In this document: one piece after another, positions 53,860 through 63,513 of the stretch
Numbering within the stretch: position 1 is the stretch's first letter
How the letters are laid out: the number at the start of each line of letters is the position of its first letter
Source: Myxococcus virescens
GTDB taxonomy: Bacteria > Myxococcota > Myxococcia > Myxococcales > Myxococcaceae
Direction: 5' to 3'
DNA: 64,000 bases
Assembly (NCBI RefSeq): GCF_900101905.1
Contig: NZ_FNAJ01000014.1
Span: 159,096-223,095, forward strand
Program-made: the position numbers and the translations under genes
The notes under the pieces: model-generated
Told to the model about the DNA's origin: nothing
Database searches by the model: none
Seen by the model: only the letters and a program-made list of their open reading frames with translations

Positions 53860-56112
53860 GTGAGCAGGACCGTCTTCACCAAGGTTGACAACACCCTGGG
53901 CAGTCTCATGGAGTCGATTGCACTGGGTAGAATCGGGCTTCCGGACATCCAGCGTCCCTTCGTGTGGAAGAACGCCAAGGTTCGCAACCTGTTCGACTCC
54001 ATGTACCGGGGCTATCCCGTAGGCCACCTCCTGTTCTGGGAGAACGAGGCGGCGGGAAGCAAGGCCATTGGCACCGACGAGAAGCAGAAGGTTCCCCGCT
54101 TGCTCATCGTGGATGGGCAGCAGCGACTGACCTCGCTCTACGCCGTGGTGAAGGGCGTCCCGGTGGTGCGGGAGAACTACAAGCCGGAGAAGATCGAGAT
54201 TGCCTTCAACCCATTGGTGGAGAAGTTCGAGGTGGCGGATGCGGCCATCCGCCAGGACAAGGCATTCATCCCCAACATCTCCATCCTCTGGGACAAGTCG
54301 ACCGACTTCTTCGAACTGGTCGAGACCTACCTGAAGGACCTCGCGACGGTACGGGAGGTGACGGCGCAGGAGCGGAGACAGATTGGCAGTACCTTCTCCA
54401 AGCTGCAGAACCTGCTGAGCTTCCCTTTCACCACGCTGGAGTTGTCCTCGAGCCTCGACGAGGAGCAGGTCTCCGAGGTGTTCGTCCGCATCAACAGCGA
54501 GGGAAAGAAGCTCAACCAGGCGGACTTCATCCTGACTTTGATGTCCGTCTTCTGGGATGAGGGCCGTAGCCAATTGGAGACGTTCTGCCGCGAGGCCCGA
54601 ACGCAGACCGCGGGCAAGCCCTCGCCGTTCAACCCATACATCCAGCCGGACCCCGACCAACTGCTGCGCGCCAGCGTGGGGCTCGGCTTCCGGCGCGCCC
54701 GGCTGAAGCATGTGTACTCCATCCTGCGGGGCAAGGACCTGGAGACGGGAGAGATCAGCGCGGAGCGCCGTGACGCCCAGTTCCAGGTGCTGCGGCAGGC
54801 CCAGGCCCAGGTCCTGAGCCTGGAGCACTGGCATGGTTTCCTGCGCGCCATCCAGCAGGCGGGCTTCCTCAACAAGGGGATGATCAGCTCCGAGAATGCC
54901 CTGCTCTTCGCCTACACCCTGTACCTGCTCGGGAAGACGGAGTACGGCGTCGAAGAGGAGCGGCTGCGGCGCTCGATAGCACAGTGGTTCTTCATGAGCG
55001 CGCTGACGGGGCGGTACTCCGGCTCGCCAGAGTCAGCGATGGAGTTCGACCTGGCCCGGCTGCGCCAAGTGAAAGACTCGGACGCGTTTGTTGCCGTGCT
55101 GGCGGCCACCTGCAATGCCACGCTGACGAGTGACTACTGGACCATCACCCTGCCGACGGACCTCGCCACCTCGGCAGCGCGCAGTCCGTCGATGTTCGCC
55201 TACTTCGCATCCTTGAACCTCCATGCCGCAGAGGTGCTCTTCTCGAGACAAAAGGTCAGCGAGTGGATGGACGCGGTGGTGGCCCAGTCCGGCACCACGT
55301 CCCTGGAGCGCCAGCCCCTCTTCTCCAAGCGGCTCCTGGAGAGCCAGGGCATCGGAGATCCCCGGGAGACGTCCCAGATCGCCAATTTCACGGTGGTGGA
55401 GTGGGGGGAGAATGCGCAGCTCGCGAAGAGGGCACCGGAGGAGTACGTGCAGGTCCTGCGCAAGCCCTTCTCCTCCAAGGAGTTGGAGCGGATGCACTAC
55501 TGGCATGCGCTGCCGGATGGGTGGGAGCGCATGGAGTACCGCGAGTTTCTCCAGCAGCGCAGGGAGCTGATGGCGAAGGTGATTCGCGACGCCTACTCCC
55601 TACTGGCGGGGAAGGACGGCGCCAAGCCGGAACCGGTGCTGAGCACCGGGGAGCTCATCAAGGGCGGGGAGTCCTCCAGCGTCGAGTTCAAGTCCACCCT
55701 GCGCGTGAACCTGCACACGGGCCAGGAAGACCCGAAGATGGTGCTCAGCGTGTTGAAGACACTGGCGGCCTTCATCAACACGGGCGGGGGTACTCTGCTC
55801 ATCGGTGTGGCTGATGACGGCACGCTGGTGGGGCTCGGACCCGACAAGTTCGAGAGCGAGGACAAGATGAGCCTGCGCCTGGTGGAACTCATCAAGGACC
55901 GCATGGGGACCAGCCACATGATGTACATCCATCCCCGGTTCGATGACTACCAGGGGGGCCGCGTGCTGGCCGTGGATTGCCTGCCGGGGAGGTCTCCCAT
56001 CTTCGTCAAGGACGGCAACGTGGAGCGCTTCTACGTTCGTGCGGGTCCCTCCTCCCAAGACCTGTCAGGGGCGAGAATGCAGGCATACATCCAGGAGCGG
56101 TTCCGGAGCTGA
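53860..56112 (+). CDS. DUF262-AlbA_2 (Schlafen-like) fusion, defence candidate
   Basis: 750 residues from GTG 53860, behind GGGGGG. The N-terminal DUF262 domain has GLPDIQRPFVWKNAKVRNLF, YPVGHLLFWENEA and IVDGQQRLTSLYAVV (Asp85 in the DGQQR nucleotide motif), plus INSEGKKLNQADFIL. This domain occurs in GmrSD, BrxU and SspE restriction proteins, where it hydrolyses NTP. The usual nuclease DUF1524 (HNH) is absent; instead the C-terminal 150 residues (about 600-750) are an AlbA_2/Schlafen-like domain (SSSVEFKSTL, FINTGGGTLLIGVADDGTLV), a divergent AAA/nucleic-acid domain. No partner gene is visible next to it. An anti-phage role is inferred from the DUF262 family. Confidence 0.87.
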   Translation: MSRTVFTKVDNTLGSLMESIALGRIGLPDIQRPFVWKNAKVRNLFDSMYRGYPVGHLLFWENEAAGSKAIGTDEKQKVPRLLIVDGQQRLTSLYAVVKGVPVVRENYKPEKIEIAFNPLVEKFEVADAAIRQDKAFIPNISILWDKSTDFFELVETYLKDLATVREVTAQERRQIGSTFSKLQNLLSFPFTTLELSSSLDEEQVSEVFVRINSEGKKLNQADFILTLMSVFWDEGRSQLETFCREARTQTAGKPSPFNPYIQPDPDQLLRASVGLGFRRARLKHVYSILRGKDLETGEISAERRDAQFQVLRQAQAQVLSLEHWHGFLRAIQQAGFLNKGMISSENALLFAYTLYLLGKTEYGVEEERLRRSIAQWFFMSALTGRYSGSPESAMEFDLARLRQVKDSDAFVAVLAATCNATLTSDYWTITLPTDLATSAARSPSMFAYFASLNLHAAEVLFSRQKVSEWMDAVVAQSGTTSLERQPLFSKRLLESQGIGDPRETSQIANFTVVEWGENAQLAKRAPEEYVQVLRKPFSSKELERMHYWHALPDGWERMEYREFLQQRRELMAKVIRDAYSLLAGKDGAKPEPVLSTGELIKGGESSSVEFKSTLRVNLHTGQEDPKMVLSVLKTLAAFINTGGGTLLIGVADDGTLVGLGPDKFESEDKMSLRLVELIKDRMGTSHMMYIHPRFDDYQGGRVLAVDCLPGRSPIFVKDGNVERFYVRAGPSSQDLSGARMQAYIQERFRS

Positions 56113-56239
56113 GCCGTCGATGGAGTCAGCAGGACGGAACTCGCGGGGCTGGCGGGCGGACGGCTCACGCAAGCAGTGAAGACGCAGCCGCCACCGGCGC
56201 CCCTCCCACTCGCGGAGGAGCGCCGGACGGCCTGAGCCG

Positions 56240-57745
56240 CTACTGCGGATCCCACCCCGCGTTCACCGTCATCCGGTCCAGCGCGCGCACGGAGACGTAG
56301 GGGACGAAGCCCGCCGCGCGTGAGCGGGTATAGGCGTCCGCGACGTGCTCGGCTTGAATGGCGTAGTCGGTGGAGAGCACCAGCTTGCCAGCCGCGCGGA
56401 CCCGGGCGGCGTTCGTCCGGTTCTCCTCGCACCAGCCCTCGTCGCAGGCGTTGTCGTCGGACCAGTACATGTCCTCCATGCCCAGTCCGTCGATGGCGGG
56501 CAGGTAGGCGGGGTCATCCACCAGCTCGGGGGAGTTCTGGGGCATCACCTTGAAGGCCGGGTTGCGTGCCTTGGCGTACTGGTTGATGCGCGCGATGAGG
56601 GCCACCATCTTCCGCGCGAGGTCGGCGCGGTTGGTGCCCGCGGCGTTCGCGGGAATCTCCTCATACGTCACCACCATGTCCAGGTAGCACCCGGTGAAGC
56701 CCGCGGCGAGCGCCTGGTCGATGCGGCCCTGGACGATGGGCCACCAGCGCTCGTCCCAGTACTTCACGTACTGTTCGTCGGGCCAGCCGGCCACGGGGCC
56801 GAGCTTCAAGTCATCGGGCACCTGGGGCCACTCGGGGCGATACTCCTCGATGGCGCCAATCTCGAAGTACGCGAGCACCTGCTTGCCCTTGGCCTTGAGC
56901 GCGCTGATTTCGGCAGCGGTGAACCAGCCATCGGAGCCGTCGCGCGACAGCTCGACGATGGCGAGGTCGAACTTCGAGTCGGCAATGGTGTCGAGCTTCC
57001 CCTGGGGATAGTTCGTGAGCTGGTAGGTGAAGCTTTGGACGCCCTCCCACGACACGGGCGTGCCGGCGTCGGTCCCCGTTCCCGCGTCGGAGGAGGTGCC
57101 CGCGTCGCCAGGGGTGCCCGCGTCCGTGGGAGTCCCCGCGTCCGTGGGAGTCCCCGCGTCCGATGCGGCGACCTGGATGCGCACCACGAGCAGGTCCAGC
57201 AGCGACGCATCCGCCGTGGACGTCGTGCGGTAGCGCAGCTGCACCGGGCCTCCGCTGACGAAGCGCTGGGGAGACGTCAGCGCGAGCGACGTGGCGGTCC
57301 ACCTCCAGGACTGCGCGAAGGTGTTGTCGCCCACCAGCACCCAGGCGCCCGCCGTGTAGTCCCACGCCTCGAACAGCCAGCGCATCTGCGACTTGAGGGG
57401 CCCTCGATAGTTGATGCCCACCTCGGCGGCGACGACGTCGGCGGCGCCCACGTCCGCGGGGAGCGCGTACGTGCACGTGGCGGAGGTGCCGGGGAAGAAC
57501 TCGACGTACTCCGCCCAGCGGTCCTGCGTGCCCGACAACGTCTGCGTGTGCAGCCCCTGGACGGTCTGCCCCGAGCCGATGGAGCCGCTTTCGACCTGGA
57601 GACTGGTGCACGTCAAGGTCCGGGTAGCCGCGAGGACGGCCGTGTCCTCGCCCCGCTCCGCGCTGTCCGCGCTTCCGGAGGCACCACCACAGGCGAACAG
57701 CGCGATGCACCACAGACTCGTCCACCCTACTACCGCGACTCGCAT
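56240..57745 (-). CDS. GH114-like endo-alpha-1,4-polygalactosaminidase lipoprotein
   Basis: 501 residues. The lipoprotein signal ends ALFACGG. Residues about 50-190 form a beta-rich, carbohydrate-binding-like domain. A DAG linker (PTDAGTPTDAGTPGDAG..., about 195-225) follows. The GH114/TM1410-like TIM-barrel (about 230-500) has FEIGAIEEYRPEWPQ, FTGCYLDMVVTYEEIP and MEDMYWSDDNACDEGW; an acidic residue in the FTGCYLD strand is a likely catalytic base. It probably cleaves galactosaminogalactan-type or related polymers at the cell surface. Single gene, convergent with the DUF262 gene. Confidence 0.85.
   Translation of the reverse strand: MRVAVVGWTSLWCIALFACGGASGSADSAERGEDTAVLAATRTLTCTSLQVESGSIGSGQTVQGLHTQTLSGTQDRWAEYVEFFPGTSATCTYALPADVGAADVVAAEVGINYRGPLKSQMRWLFEAWDYTAGAWVLVGDNTFAQSWRWTATSLALTSPQRFVSGGPVQLRYRTTSTADASLLDLLVVRIQVAASDAGTPTDAGTPTDAGTPGDAGTSSDAGTGTDAGTPVSWEGVQSFTYQLTNYPQGKLDTIADSKFDLAIVELSRDGSDGWFTAAEISALKAKGKQVLAYFEIGAIEEYRPEWPQVPDDLKLGPVAGWPDEQYVKYWDERWWPIVQGRIDQALAAGFTGCYLDMVVTYEEIPANAAGTNRADLARKMVALIARINQYAKARNPAFKVMPQNSPELVDDPAYLPAIDGLGMEDMYWSDDNACDEGWCEENRTNAARVRAAGKLVLSTDYAIQAEHVADAYTRSRAAGFVPYVSVRALDRMTVNAGWDPQ
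57060..57171 (-). repeat. DAG linker coding repeat
   Basis: Five to six degenerate units (ACDAG/TDAGTP on the protein) inside the GH114 lipoprotein gene, between its binding and catalytic domains. Confidence 0.75.
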
Positions 57746-57880
57746 GTGCGCTCCCTGTCGCCAGAGCCGGGCCCCGACCCGATGTCGATGCGCTCGGCGA
57801 ACATGGCGGGCTTTAACTGCAGGCGCCCGGAATCAGCAACGCGATGTGGCGCGCGACACGCGACATTCAGCCATCTCCTG

Positions 57881-57892
57881 GAACATTCGTTC
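57881..57892. promoter_or_regulatory. GAAC-N4-GTTC palindrome
   Basis: GAACATTCGTTC at 57881-57892, about 150 bp upstream of the fatty acid hydroxylase gene. It matches the Gram-positive LexA-box shape, not the known Myxococcus box, so any SOS role is weak. Confidence 0.25.
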
Positions 57893-58043
57893 CTGTCTGG
57901 ATGGAGTGGTGCGTTGCAGGTGATGGGGCCTGGCCTCGGGTGGAAGGTACAGGCGACCGCCGGAGCCAACGAGGCCGATGCTGGCCTCGGACAGGAAGTG
58001 GAATAGGCTTGCCCCAAGGCAATCTCCCTCAGGAAGACTCCTC

Positions 58044-59165
58044 TTGGACCTCCCCTTGACTCCTGCCCTGCGCATCAACCTGGGCAAGCGCGCTGGTGTC
58101 ACCGGCGGCCTCCTGGGCGTGCTGTGCGTGTGCGTCGAATTCTGTTTTCTGTTTCCCCACTTGCTGGTGTCCAACGACGGCCGGGCCTTCTACGTGGAGC
58201 ACCTGGGCGTGTTCCGGGGCATCCTCCAGGCCGCCATCGTCGCCACCTTCGCGCTGGGCGCATTCAGCGTGCTCACCTTGCGCTCCAAGGCGCATGGCGG
58301 CATCGCCATGCTGCTCGCGCTGGTGGCCATGCTGCTGGGCGGCAGCCAGGCGGAGCCACTCACCCACCAGCCGCGGGCGCTGAGCGCGGGCCTGGACTAT
58401 TTCGCGCTGGAGCTCCTCGTGTTGGGGCTCCTGTTCATCCCCATGGAGCGGCTGTGGGGGCTCCACCCGCAGCGCATCTTCCGCGAAGGCTGGCAGACAG
58501 ACCTCAAGCACTTCTTTGTCAGCCACGTGGGCGTACAGCTCATCTCCTTCGCGGTGATGATTCCGGTGCAGGTCTTCTTCTCCTGGGCGGTGCGCATGGA
58601 CTTCCAGGCCCATGTGGCCGCGCAGCCCGTGTGGCTGCAATTCTTCGAAGTCCTCCTGGTGGTGGACCTGGTGAGTTACTGGGTGCACCGCGCCTTCCAC
58701 CAGGTGCCGTGGATGTGGAAGTTCCACGCCATCCACCACTCCAGTCAGCAGATGGACTGGCTGGCCAGCTCGCGTTCTCACCTGGTGGACGTGCTCGTCA
58801 ACCGGTTCGCGGGGTTCATACCGGTGTTCCTGCTGGGCTTCAGCCCAGCCGCCATCTATGGCTACCTCGTTTTCGTGTCCTTCCACGCCGTCTACATCCA
58901 CGCCAACGTGAGCCACCGCTGGCCCTATCTCCGTTGGGTGTTCGCGACGCCTGAATTCCACCACTGGCACCACACGTCTGACGAGGAAGGCATCGACAAG
59001 AACTTCGCTGTCTTCCTGTCCTTCATTGATGCGATTTTCGGCACCGCGCATCTGCCCGAGCACTGGCCGTCGCGGTATGGAACGACGAAGTTCCAGCCTC
59101 CAGAGACCTACCTGGGTCAGCTCGCCTATCCGTTCCGACGGCACGAAGAAACGCCTTACGGATAG
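58044..59165 (+). CDS. Fatty acid hydroxylase/sterol desaturase family membrane protein
   Basis: 373 residues from TTG 58044 (AGGA at 58031); the start is uncertain. Hydrophobic helices are at about 20-40, 60-80, 95-120 and 170-190. The di-iron histidine clusters are HRAFHQVPWMWKFHAIHH, HANVSHRWPY and FHHWHHT, in the order and spacing of the family that hydroxylates or desaturates lipids and sterols with O2. It acts in the inner membrane. Myxobacteria are known sterol and hydroxy-lipid makers, which fits, but the substrate is not known. The downstream gene is convergent, 21 bp away. Confidence 0.88.
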   Translation: MDLPLTPALRINLGKRAGVTGGLLGVLCVCVEFCFLFPHLLVSNDGRAFYVEHLGVFRGILQAAIVATFALGAFSVLTLRSKAHGGIAMLLALVAMLLGGSQAEPLTHQPRALSAGLDYFALELLVLGLLFIPMERLWGLHPQRIFREGWQTDLKHFFVSHVGVQLISFAVMIPVQVFFSWAVRMDFQAHVAAQPVWLQFFEVLLVVDLVSYWVHRAFHQVPWMWKFHAIHHSSQQMDWLASSRSHLVDVLVNRFAGFIPVFLLGFSPAAIYGYLVFVSFHAVYIHANVSHRWPYLRWVFATPEFHHWHHTSDEEGIDKNFAVFLSFIDAIFGTAHLPEHWPSRYGTTKFQPPETYLGQLAYPFRRHEETPYG

Positions 59166-59186
59166 AATTGAAACTCGATTCCGGGT

Positions 59187-59903
59187 TCAAACGCGATGGC
59201 CGTCTTCTGTGTCGTCGGTGTCCGCATGGGCGCCTGCTCCGCCCATTCCGACGCCTCCAGCGCCACCACCGCCGGCACCTCCGCCGCCGCCCCCTCTTCC
59301 GCCCCCCTTGTCGCCGCCCTTGCCCCCTCCTCCGCCGCTGGGACGCAATGGGCCCTGGTCGGGAATCGCGAGTCCGTGGGGGATGGGCTCGAGGTCGAGC
59401 GCCCGGCGGATGAAATCGCGCAGCGATACGACCAGCCGCGCGGTGCCGACCTTGCGCCCGGCGACCATGTCCGCGGCAGCCTCCGCGGCGAGCCGCACCT
59501 GCTCCTCGGTGCCGAGCAGCATCACATCCGACAGCGCCGCCTCGACCGCGTCGCGCGTGCGCCGACGGCGTTCGAGCGCCGGGTGGTCGAGCGACGACGC
59601 CAGCACGAGGCCCTGGTCGGGCTCCTGTTCGAGTGGCTCGCCTGCCGCGAGCCGACGGCGCATGTCGCGCAGATGGGTCGGGTCCACGACGAGCTCACCG
59701 GTGAATGAGCCGCCGAGTGTCTTGTATGCGGAGATCAGCGTCTTCAGCCGCTCGTTGATCTGGCGGTTCTCGCGTTCGCGCCGGCGCTGCACGGTCTGCA
59801 TCACGAGCAGTCGGATGCTGACGACGACCAGCGACACCAGCACGAGGCTGGCCAGCGTCGCCGCGAGGCCACGCCAGGAAGTGAAGTCGAGAGAGCTCAT
59901 CAT
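59187..59903 (-). CDS. Single-TM protein with Gly-rich tail
   Basis: 238 residues beginning MMSSLDFTSWRGLAATLASL, so a TM helix covers about 10-35. A basic helical region follows (VQRRRERENRQINERLKTLI), then a charged alpha/beta middle with ERRRRTRDAVEAALSDVMLL and the C-terminal third, which is almost pure Gly (GGGGGKGGDKGGGRGGGGGG). No family recognised. The start is ATG 59903 or 59900. Function unknown; the tail suggests an unstructured surface or protein-binding segment. Confidence 0.65.
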   Translation of the reverse strand: MMSSLDFTSWRGLAATLASLVLVSLVVVSIRLLVMQTVQRRRERENRQINERLKTLISAYKTLGGSFTGELVVDPTHLRDMRRRLAAGEPLEQEPDQGLVLASSLDHPALERRRRTRDAVEAALSDVMLLGTEEQVRLAAEAAADMVAGRKVGTARLVVSLRDFIRRALDLEPIPHGLAIPDQGPLRPSGGGGGKGGDKGGGRGGGGGGAGGGGAGGVGMGGAGAHADTDDTEDGHRV

Positions 59904-60422
59904 TGGCGCGACGATAGCGCGTCCATCGCGCAGTCGCCGCGACGCGCTCCCGTGTGCCGCTGACCTGCCTTGCTCAGGAAGTGCTGCCACGGTGGAGTCC
60001 TTCTCCCAGCAGCCCCCTGTGGCCGTAGTAGCGGCGGGCAATCACAAGCCGGACCAGGAGCGCTTCATCCTCCAGGTGAAGCAGAGCCGCTTCGGGTTGT
60101 GGCTCAACGAGGAGGGCACCGTGCGCGGCCAGGCGGAGCTGGGCTCCTGGACTTCGCCAAGCCCACGCCCACCGTGCTGGCGATGCCGCGACTGCGCATC
60201 GCACAGGCGAAAAGCCGCGTGGGCGTGAGCGCGCTGGCCACCGGGCTCACCTTCGCGAGCACTGGGGGCCGCCGAGGGCGGTGAGCCGCTCGCCGCCCAT
60301 GCCGACCTCTTCACCGAGGGGCGCAATCCCCAAGCGCCGCGCTCCGGGTGAAGCAGGCGTGGTGCCGAGCCTGGTGCAGCCACGCCCCACAACGCCCTCC
60401 TCAAGCAAGGCGGCCAGGGACG
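59904..60422. pseudogene. Debris of an unidentified gene
   Basis: On the plus strand (about 60050-60290) protein-like pieces appear in two frames: QERFILQVKQSRFGLWLNEE and LDFAKPTPTVLAMPRLRIAQ. They would join after one frameshift. No start or family identified; it looks like an eroded gene. Confidence 0.4.
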
Positions 60423-61256
60423 TCAGCGCGCCCGCGTTCTGGCGGAGGGCTTCTTCGCGGCGCTCTTCTTCCTGGCCGAAGCGACCTTCGCCTTCGCGAC
60501 TGCCGGCTTCCCTTCGCCGCGCGGTGCCTTCGCCTTTGCGGCCGCCTCCATCGCTTTTCGGGCTTCGGTCTTCTCACCTTTCCGCAGCGCGAGCGCCGCG
60601 GCGATCCACTCCGGTGCGTAGCTCGAAGTGCATCCCTTCGGAATCGGTCGCGGGTCCCAGCGACCGAGGCGCTCGCCGATAGCGATGGCCTCCGAGGTGT
60701 ACGCGGGCAGGTGGAGGCCGATCCAGACCAGGCAGAAGTTGATGCCCTCCTTCACCCGGTACGGTGCATCCGGAAGCTCACGCTCGATGCGCTCGAGCGT
60801 CGCGCCTACGTCGAGTTCCTTCTCAAGGCCGCGCGCAATGCGCCCGGCAAGAAGCTTCCATCCGGCGCGGCGAGGGAGTTCCTTGCTGCCGTCCATCCAC
60901 TTCTCCTGAAGCCTCGAGGCGACGGGCGCATGCACGAGCACGCGACCGACGAGTTCGTCGACCAGGTTCGGGTTCGAGAGTGGCTCGAGGAGCCCGCGTG
61001 CCTCCTTCTCAGTGAGCGCCGCGGGGTCGAGGAGCATGCACGCGAGGATGCGCGCATCGTGATTGCCGGTCCCCCACAGTTCCAGTCCGAGCCCGTGGTT
61101 CGTCCCCAACGTCGCTGCCAGGCTACGGATCTTGCCGAGCAGCACACCGAAGACGTTATCGACCACCCCGTCGCGCACGTAGCGCTGGCGCACCTTCTCG
61201 TCACCATGGCTCTCGAGCAGCTTCATTACCTGGGACAACGACATTGTTTTCGGCAT
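60423..61256 (-). CDS. AlkD-like DNA alkylation repair protein with basic tail
   Basis: 277 residues from ATG 61256 with GAGG upstream. The core (about 5-215) fits the HEAT-like DNA glycosylase family (AlkD/PF08713): MKLLESHGDEKVRQRYVRDG, ELWGTGNHDARILACMLLDP and VGRVLVHAP, with the Trp and Asp residues typical of base recognition. The C-terminal 60 residues are Lys/Ala/Arg-rich (AKAKAPRGEGKPAVAKAKVA), like histone H1 tails, which AlkD itself lacks; it probably adds non-specific DNA binding. It would excise positively charged alkylated bases such as 3-methyladenine and 7-methylguanine. Confidence 0.82.
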   Translation of the reverse strand: MPKTMSLSQVMKLLESHGDEKVRQRYVRDGVVDNVFGVLLGKIRSLAATLGTNHGLGLELWGTGNHDARILACMLLDPAALTEKEARGLLEPLSNPNLVDELVGRVLVHAPVASRLQEKWMDGSKELPRRAGWKLLAGRIARGLEKELDVGATLERIERELPDAPYRVKEGINFCLVWIGLHLPAYTSEAIAIGERLGRWDPRPIPKGCTSSYAPEWIAAALALRKGEKTEARKAMEAAAKAKAPRGEGKPAVAKAKVASARKKSAAKKPSARTRAR

Positions 61257-61924
61257 GGGGAGCACCTCGACGGGCGGTGGATTGAGAGCGGCCGGAAGGG
61301 TGGCACGACAGGTGCCCACGGTCGAGGAGCGCTTCCGGGCACCGCCACCGCGCAGCTACGGAAGCGAGGGTGCGGCCATCCAGATGTGGCACCGTGGCCA
61401 CGGGAACCGAAACGATGCAACCAGGCGCGCGTACCTAGCGCGTGTAGAGGCCCACCGCCGGGAAATCATCTGGCGAGCGCCCCCTCCGCTGCCGCCACTC
61501 AAGGCGGAAGCAAAGGACGAACAGGCGCCCTGGCAAGGTTCGGGGTCACCAATCGCCACCCATGCACTTGGTCGTTCCCCTTCTTGGAACTGTTCTCCGC
61601 CCTCAGGCACTCGATCCTCGTATAGGAGTGCGAGATATCGAGCAGATGTCCGCCACCCTCGGACTGTTAGAGGTGGCCCCACCACCTGGAGTTCTACGAG
61701 CCGCAGGAGTACGAGCGGCTGGTAAAGACGGCAGCGAGGCGGGGCTGCGGAACCGGGGAAACTTCACCGTGAGCGTGGAGCACAGGCGCCAAGATGAGGG
61801 CGACGCGGAGCCCTGCAAGATCAAGCAGGCGTTCAGCAGGGGAGAATCCGTTCCTTCTTGCAGGAAATTCCAGGTCCTGACCCCCGAAATGCAGTGAGAC
61901 AACGGCAAGGAATGCGCCTGAACC
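61257..61924 (+). other. Intergenic region with an integrase fragment
   Basis: Around 61684-61760 the plus strand encodes HLEFYEPQEYERLVKTAARR, which matches the start of a tyrosine-recombinase catalytic domain. Neither end of that gene is present. The rest shows no supported gene. It is a second piece of integrase debris in the window, besides that at 27947. Confidence 0.5.
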
Positions 61925-62655
61925 ATGGATGAACTACTTGCACTGCTCGGGCGCTACGCTCCCGGCTCCAGCGGTCAAATCGAAGGCTACCCAGACTTTC
62001 TCGTGGATGAATTGGAGGACGTCTTCGGTCGTCCGCTCCCAGCCGTCTACCGTCTCTTCGCCGAGGTCTTCGGGTTGCGTGGAGGGCCGCTCCTGGCCCA
62101 TGTGCGCTCCTTCGACCCCATCCTCGATGTCGCCGAACTCTATCGGGTCGTGCCCAAGGGAGAGATGCCCCCTAGGCGTTTTCTCTTCATCTTCGGAGAC
62201 CCCGACCCACTGGCCCCCATCATTACTGGCTCGACCTGGAGTCCCCTTCCGAAGAAGGAGACTGTCAGGTCGTGCGCATGCCCTTTGGTGCTGACGCATG
62301 GAAGACGAAGCTGCACCGGGAGGCCATCAGCATCCGGGAGCTGCTCTTCCTCTGGGCCGTGGAGCACGTCCACCTGCCCGCCCTCCCTCATCAAGCCAGC
62401 TATGTACGTAGGGAGGGACACTCGACTCCCAGCGCCGAGGACCTCGCGCGTCTCATCGAGAAGATGGGCTTCGCCCGGCTCCCCTATCCCCGCTACAGCC
62501 TACTCTTCGAGCGGGAGGGGGCCGCAGCACGACTGTACCGCCCTCCTGACAGCCCCCACTTCAACCTTCGCGTGGGCATGCAGCGTCCCAAGGAGCTGGA
62601 GCGATTCCAGATGCTCATTGAAGACAACACGGACCTGCGGAAGTCCCCATTCTAA
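61925..62655 (+). pseudogene. SUKH/SMI1-KNR4-like immunity gene with a frameshift
   Basis: The frame starts MDELLALLGRYAPGSSGQ and runs to about 62220; a second frame continues HHYWLDLESPSEEGDCQVVR through to LIEDNTDLRKSPF (62655). The pieces join if one C is added to the C-run at about 62208-62216. The joined protein (about 243 aa) has the SUKH/SMI1 rhythm: ELEDVFGRPLPAVYRLFAEV, then RFLFIFGDPDPLAP and the acidic HHYWLDLESP. SUKH proteins are immunity factors against contact-dependent toxins. It could be a true pseudogene or a sequencing error; the position next to other eroded genes favours decay. Confidence 0.6.
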
Positions 62656-62896
62656 TCGGGGAGCCTGTACGGGCTCTCAGCACGTCGTTGGGCGGACGCT
62701 TACGGTGCTTCAACGCTGCCGCAATGGCCTCGCACGCTGGTCTTCGTACCAGGACACAGCACCTTCCCCCTGTGTCAGGGAAGTTGTCGCGTAAGAGGGT
62801 GAGCCAATCCGAGTCGTGCCTGATTTGGCGGGGTAGGTCCATTACCAGACCCGCGCGGCGGCGTTCTAACAGCGATCTGATGGAGTCCGCGAAAGG

Positions 62897-63325
62897 TCAC
62901 GCCACCCAGATGCGATGCTCGGTCAACTGGCCGGATGAATCCCTCTCCAGTCGCACTCCGTACGCATCCCGTGGTCCGCAGTGACTTGCCGCGTACACCG
63001 CAGGCTCGCGACGATACGGAGCGACTTCAAGCACTCCGACCCTTGTCGCCAGTGGGGAGTACAAGGAAGAATGCTGCATGGAGCGGTGGCGCAGATAGCG
63101 CCACACGTCATGACGAACGAAACAGGAGTCGCTGAGGAACCAAGCCCCTAGCAGCGGCACAGCAATCCTGAGGCGTTCAAGTTCCTCATCACTCTCGATA
63201 GCCCCCCACAGCAGAACCCAGGTCCCCCAAGGACGCCTCCGCTCATCACGTGACGACCAGTCGGCCATCAGCATCCGGACCGCCTGCGCGATGAGCCATC
63301 GTCCTGGGTTGTCAAAGTCAGTCAT
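62897..63325 (-). CDS. Hypothetical protein, 142 aa, possibly immunity-like
   Basis: Begins MTDFDNPGRWLIAQAVRMLM. Mixed helix and strand, rich in Trp (RRRPWGTWVLLWGAIESDEE; HDVWRYLRHRSMQHSS). No family recognised. The start at ATG 63325 was chosen because the sequence upstream is unlike protein. It lies between the SUKH-like gene and the YezG-like fragment, so an immunity role is possible by neighbourhood only. Confidence 0.45.
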   Translation of the reverse strand: MTDFDNPGRWLIAQAVRMLMADWSSRDERRRPWGTWVLLWGAIESDEELERLRIAVPLLGAWFLSDSCFVRHDVWRYLRHRSMQHSSLYSPLATRVGVLEVAPYRREPAVYAASHCGPRDAYGVRLERDSSGQLTEHRIWVA

Positions 63326-63513
63326 GGGAGTCAGTGAAGTCTTGGCTCCAGGCGTCGAGAGAGCAAACTCGTCCACGGCTCGTTGTACCGATGACCCACT
63401 CCAACAAACAGGGCTCCCATCCATCCTATACTTCGCGCCAGCAAGCTTCGGATTAACGGGACGATCGGCACGACCACGAAGAGCCGTTTGCTCGCCAACC
63501 CCAGACTCTAGAC

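Noticed and set aside
57881..57892. LexA-type SOS box
   Set aside because: Only 12 bp match a Gram-positive consensus, and it is distant from both gene starts. Listed as a weak site only.
56345..58006. 553-aa plus-strand frame opposite the GH114 gene
   Set aside because: It is antisense to a protein with a lipobox, DAG linker and GH114 domain, and shows only low-complexity Arg/Gly residues.
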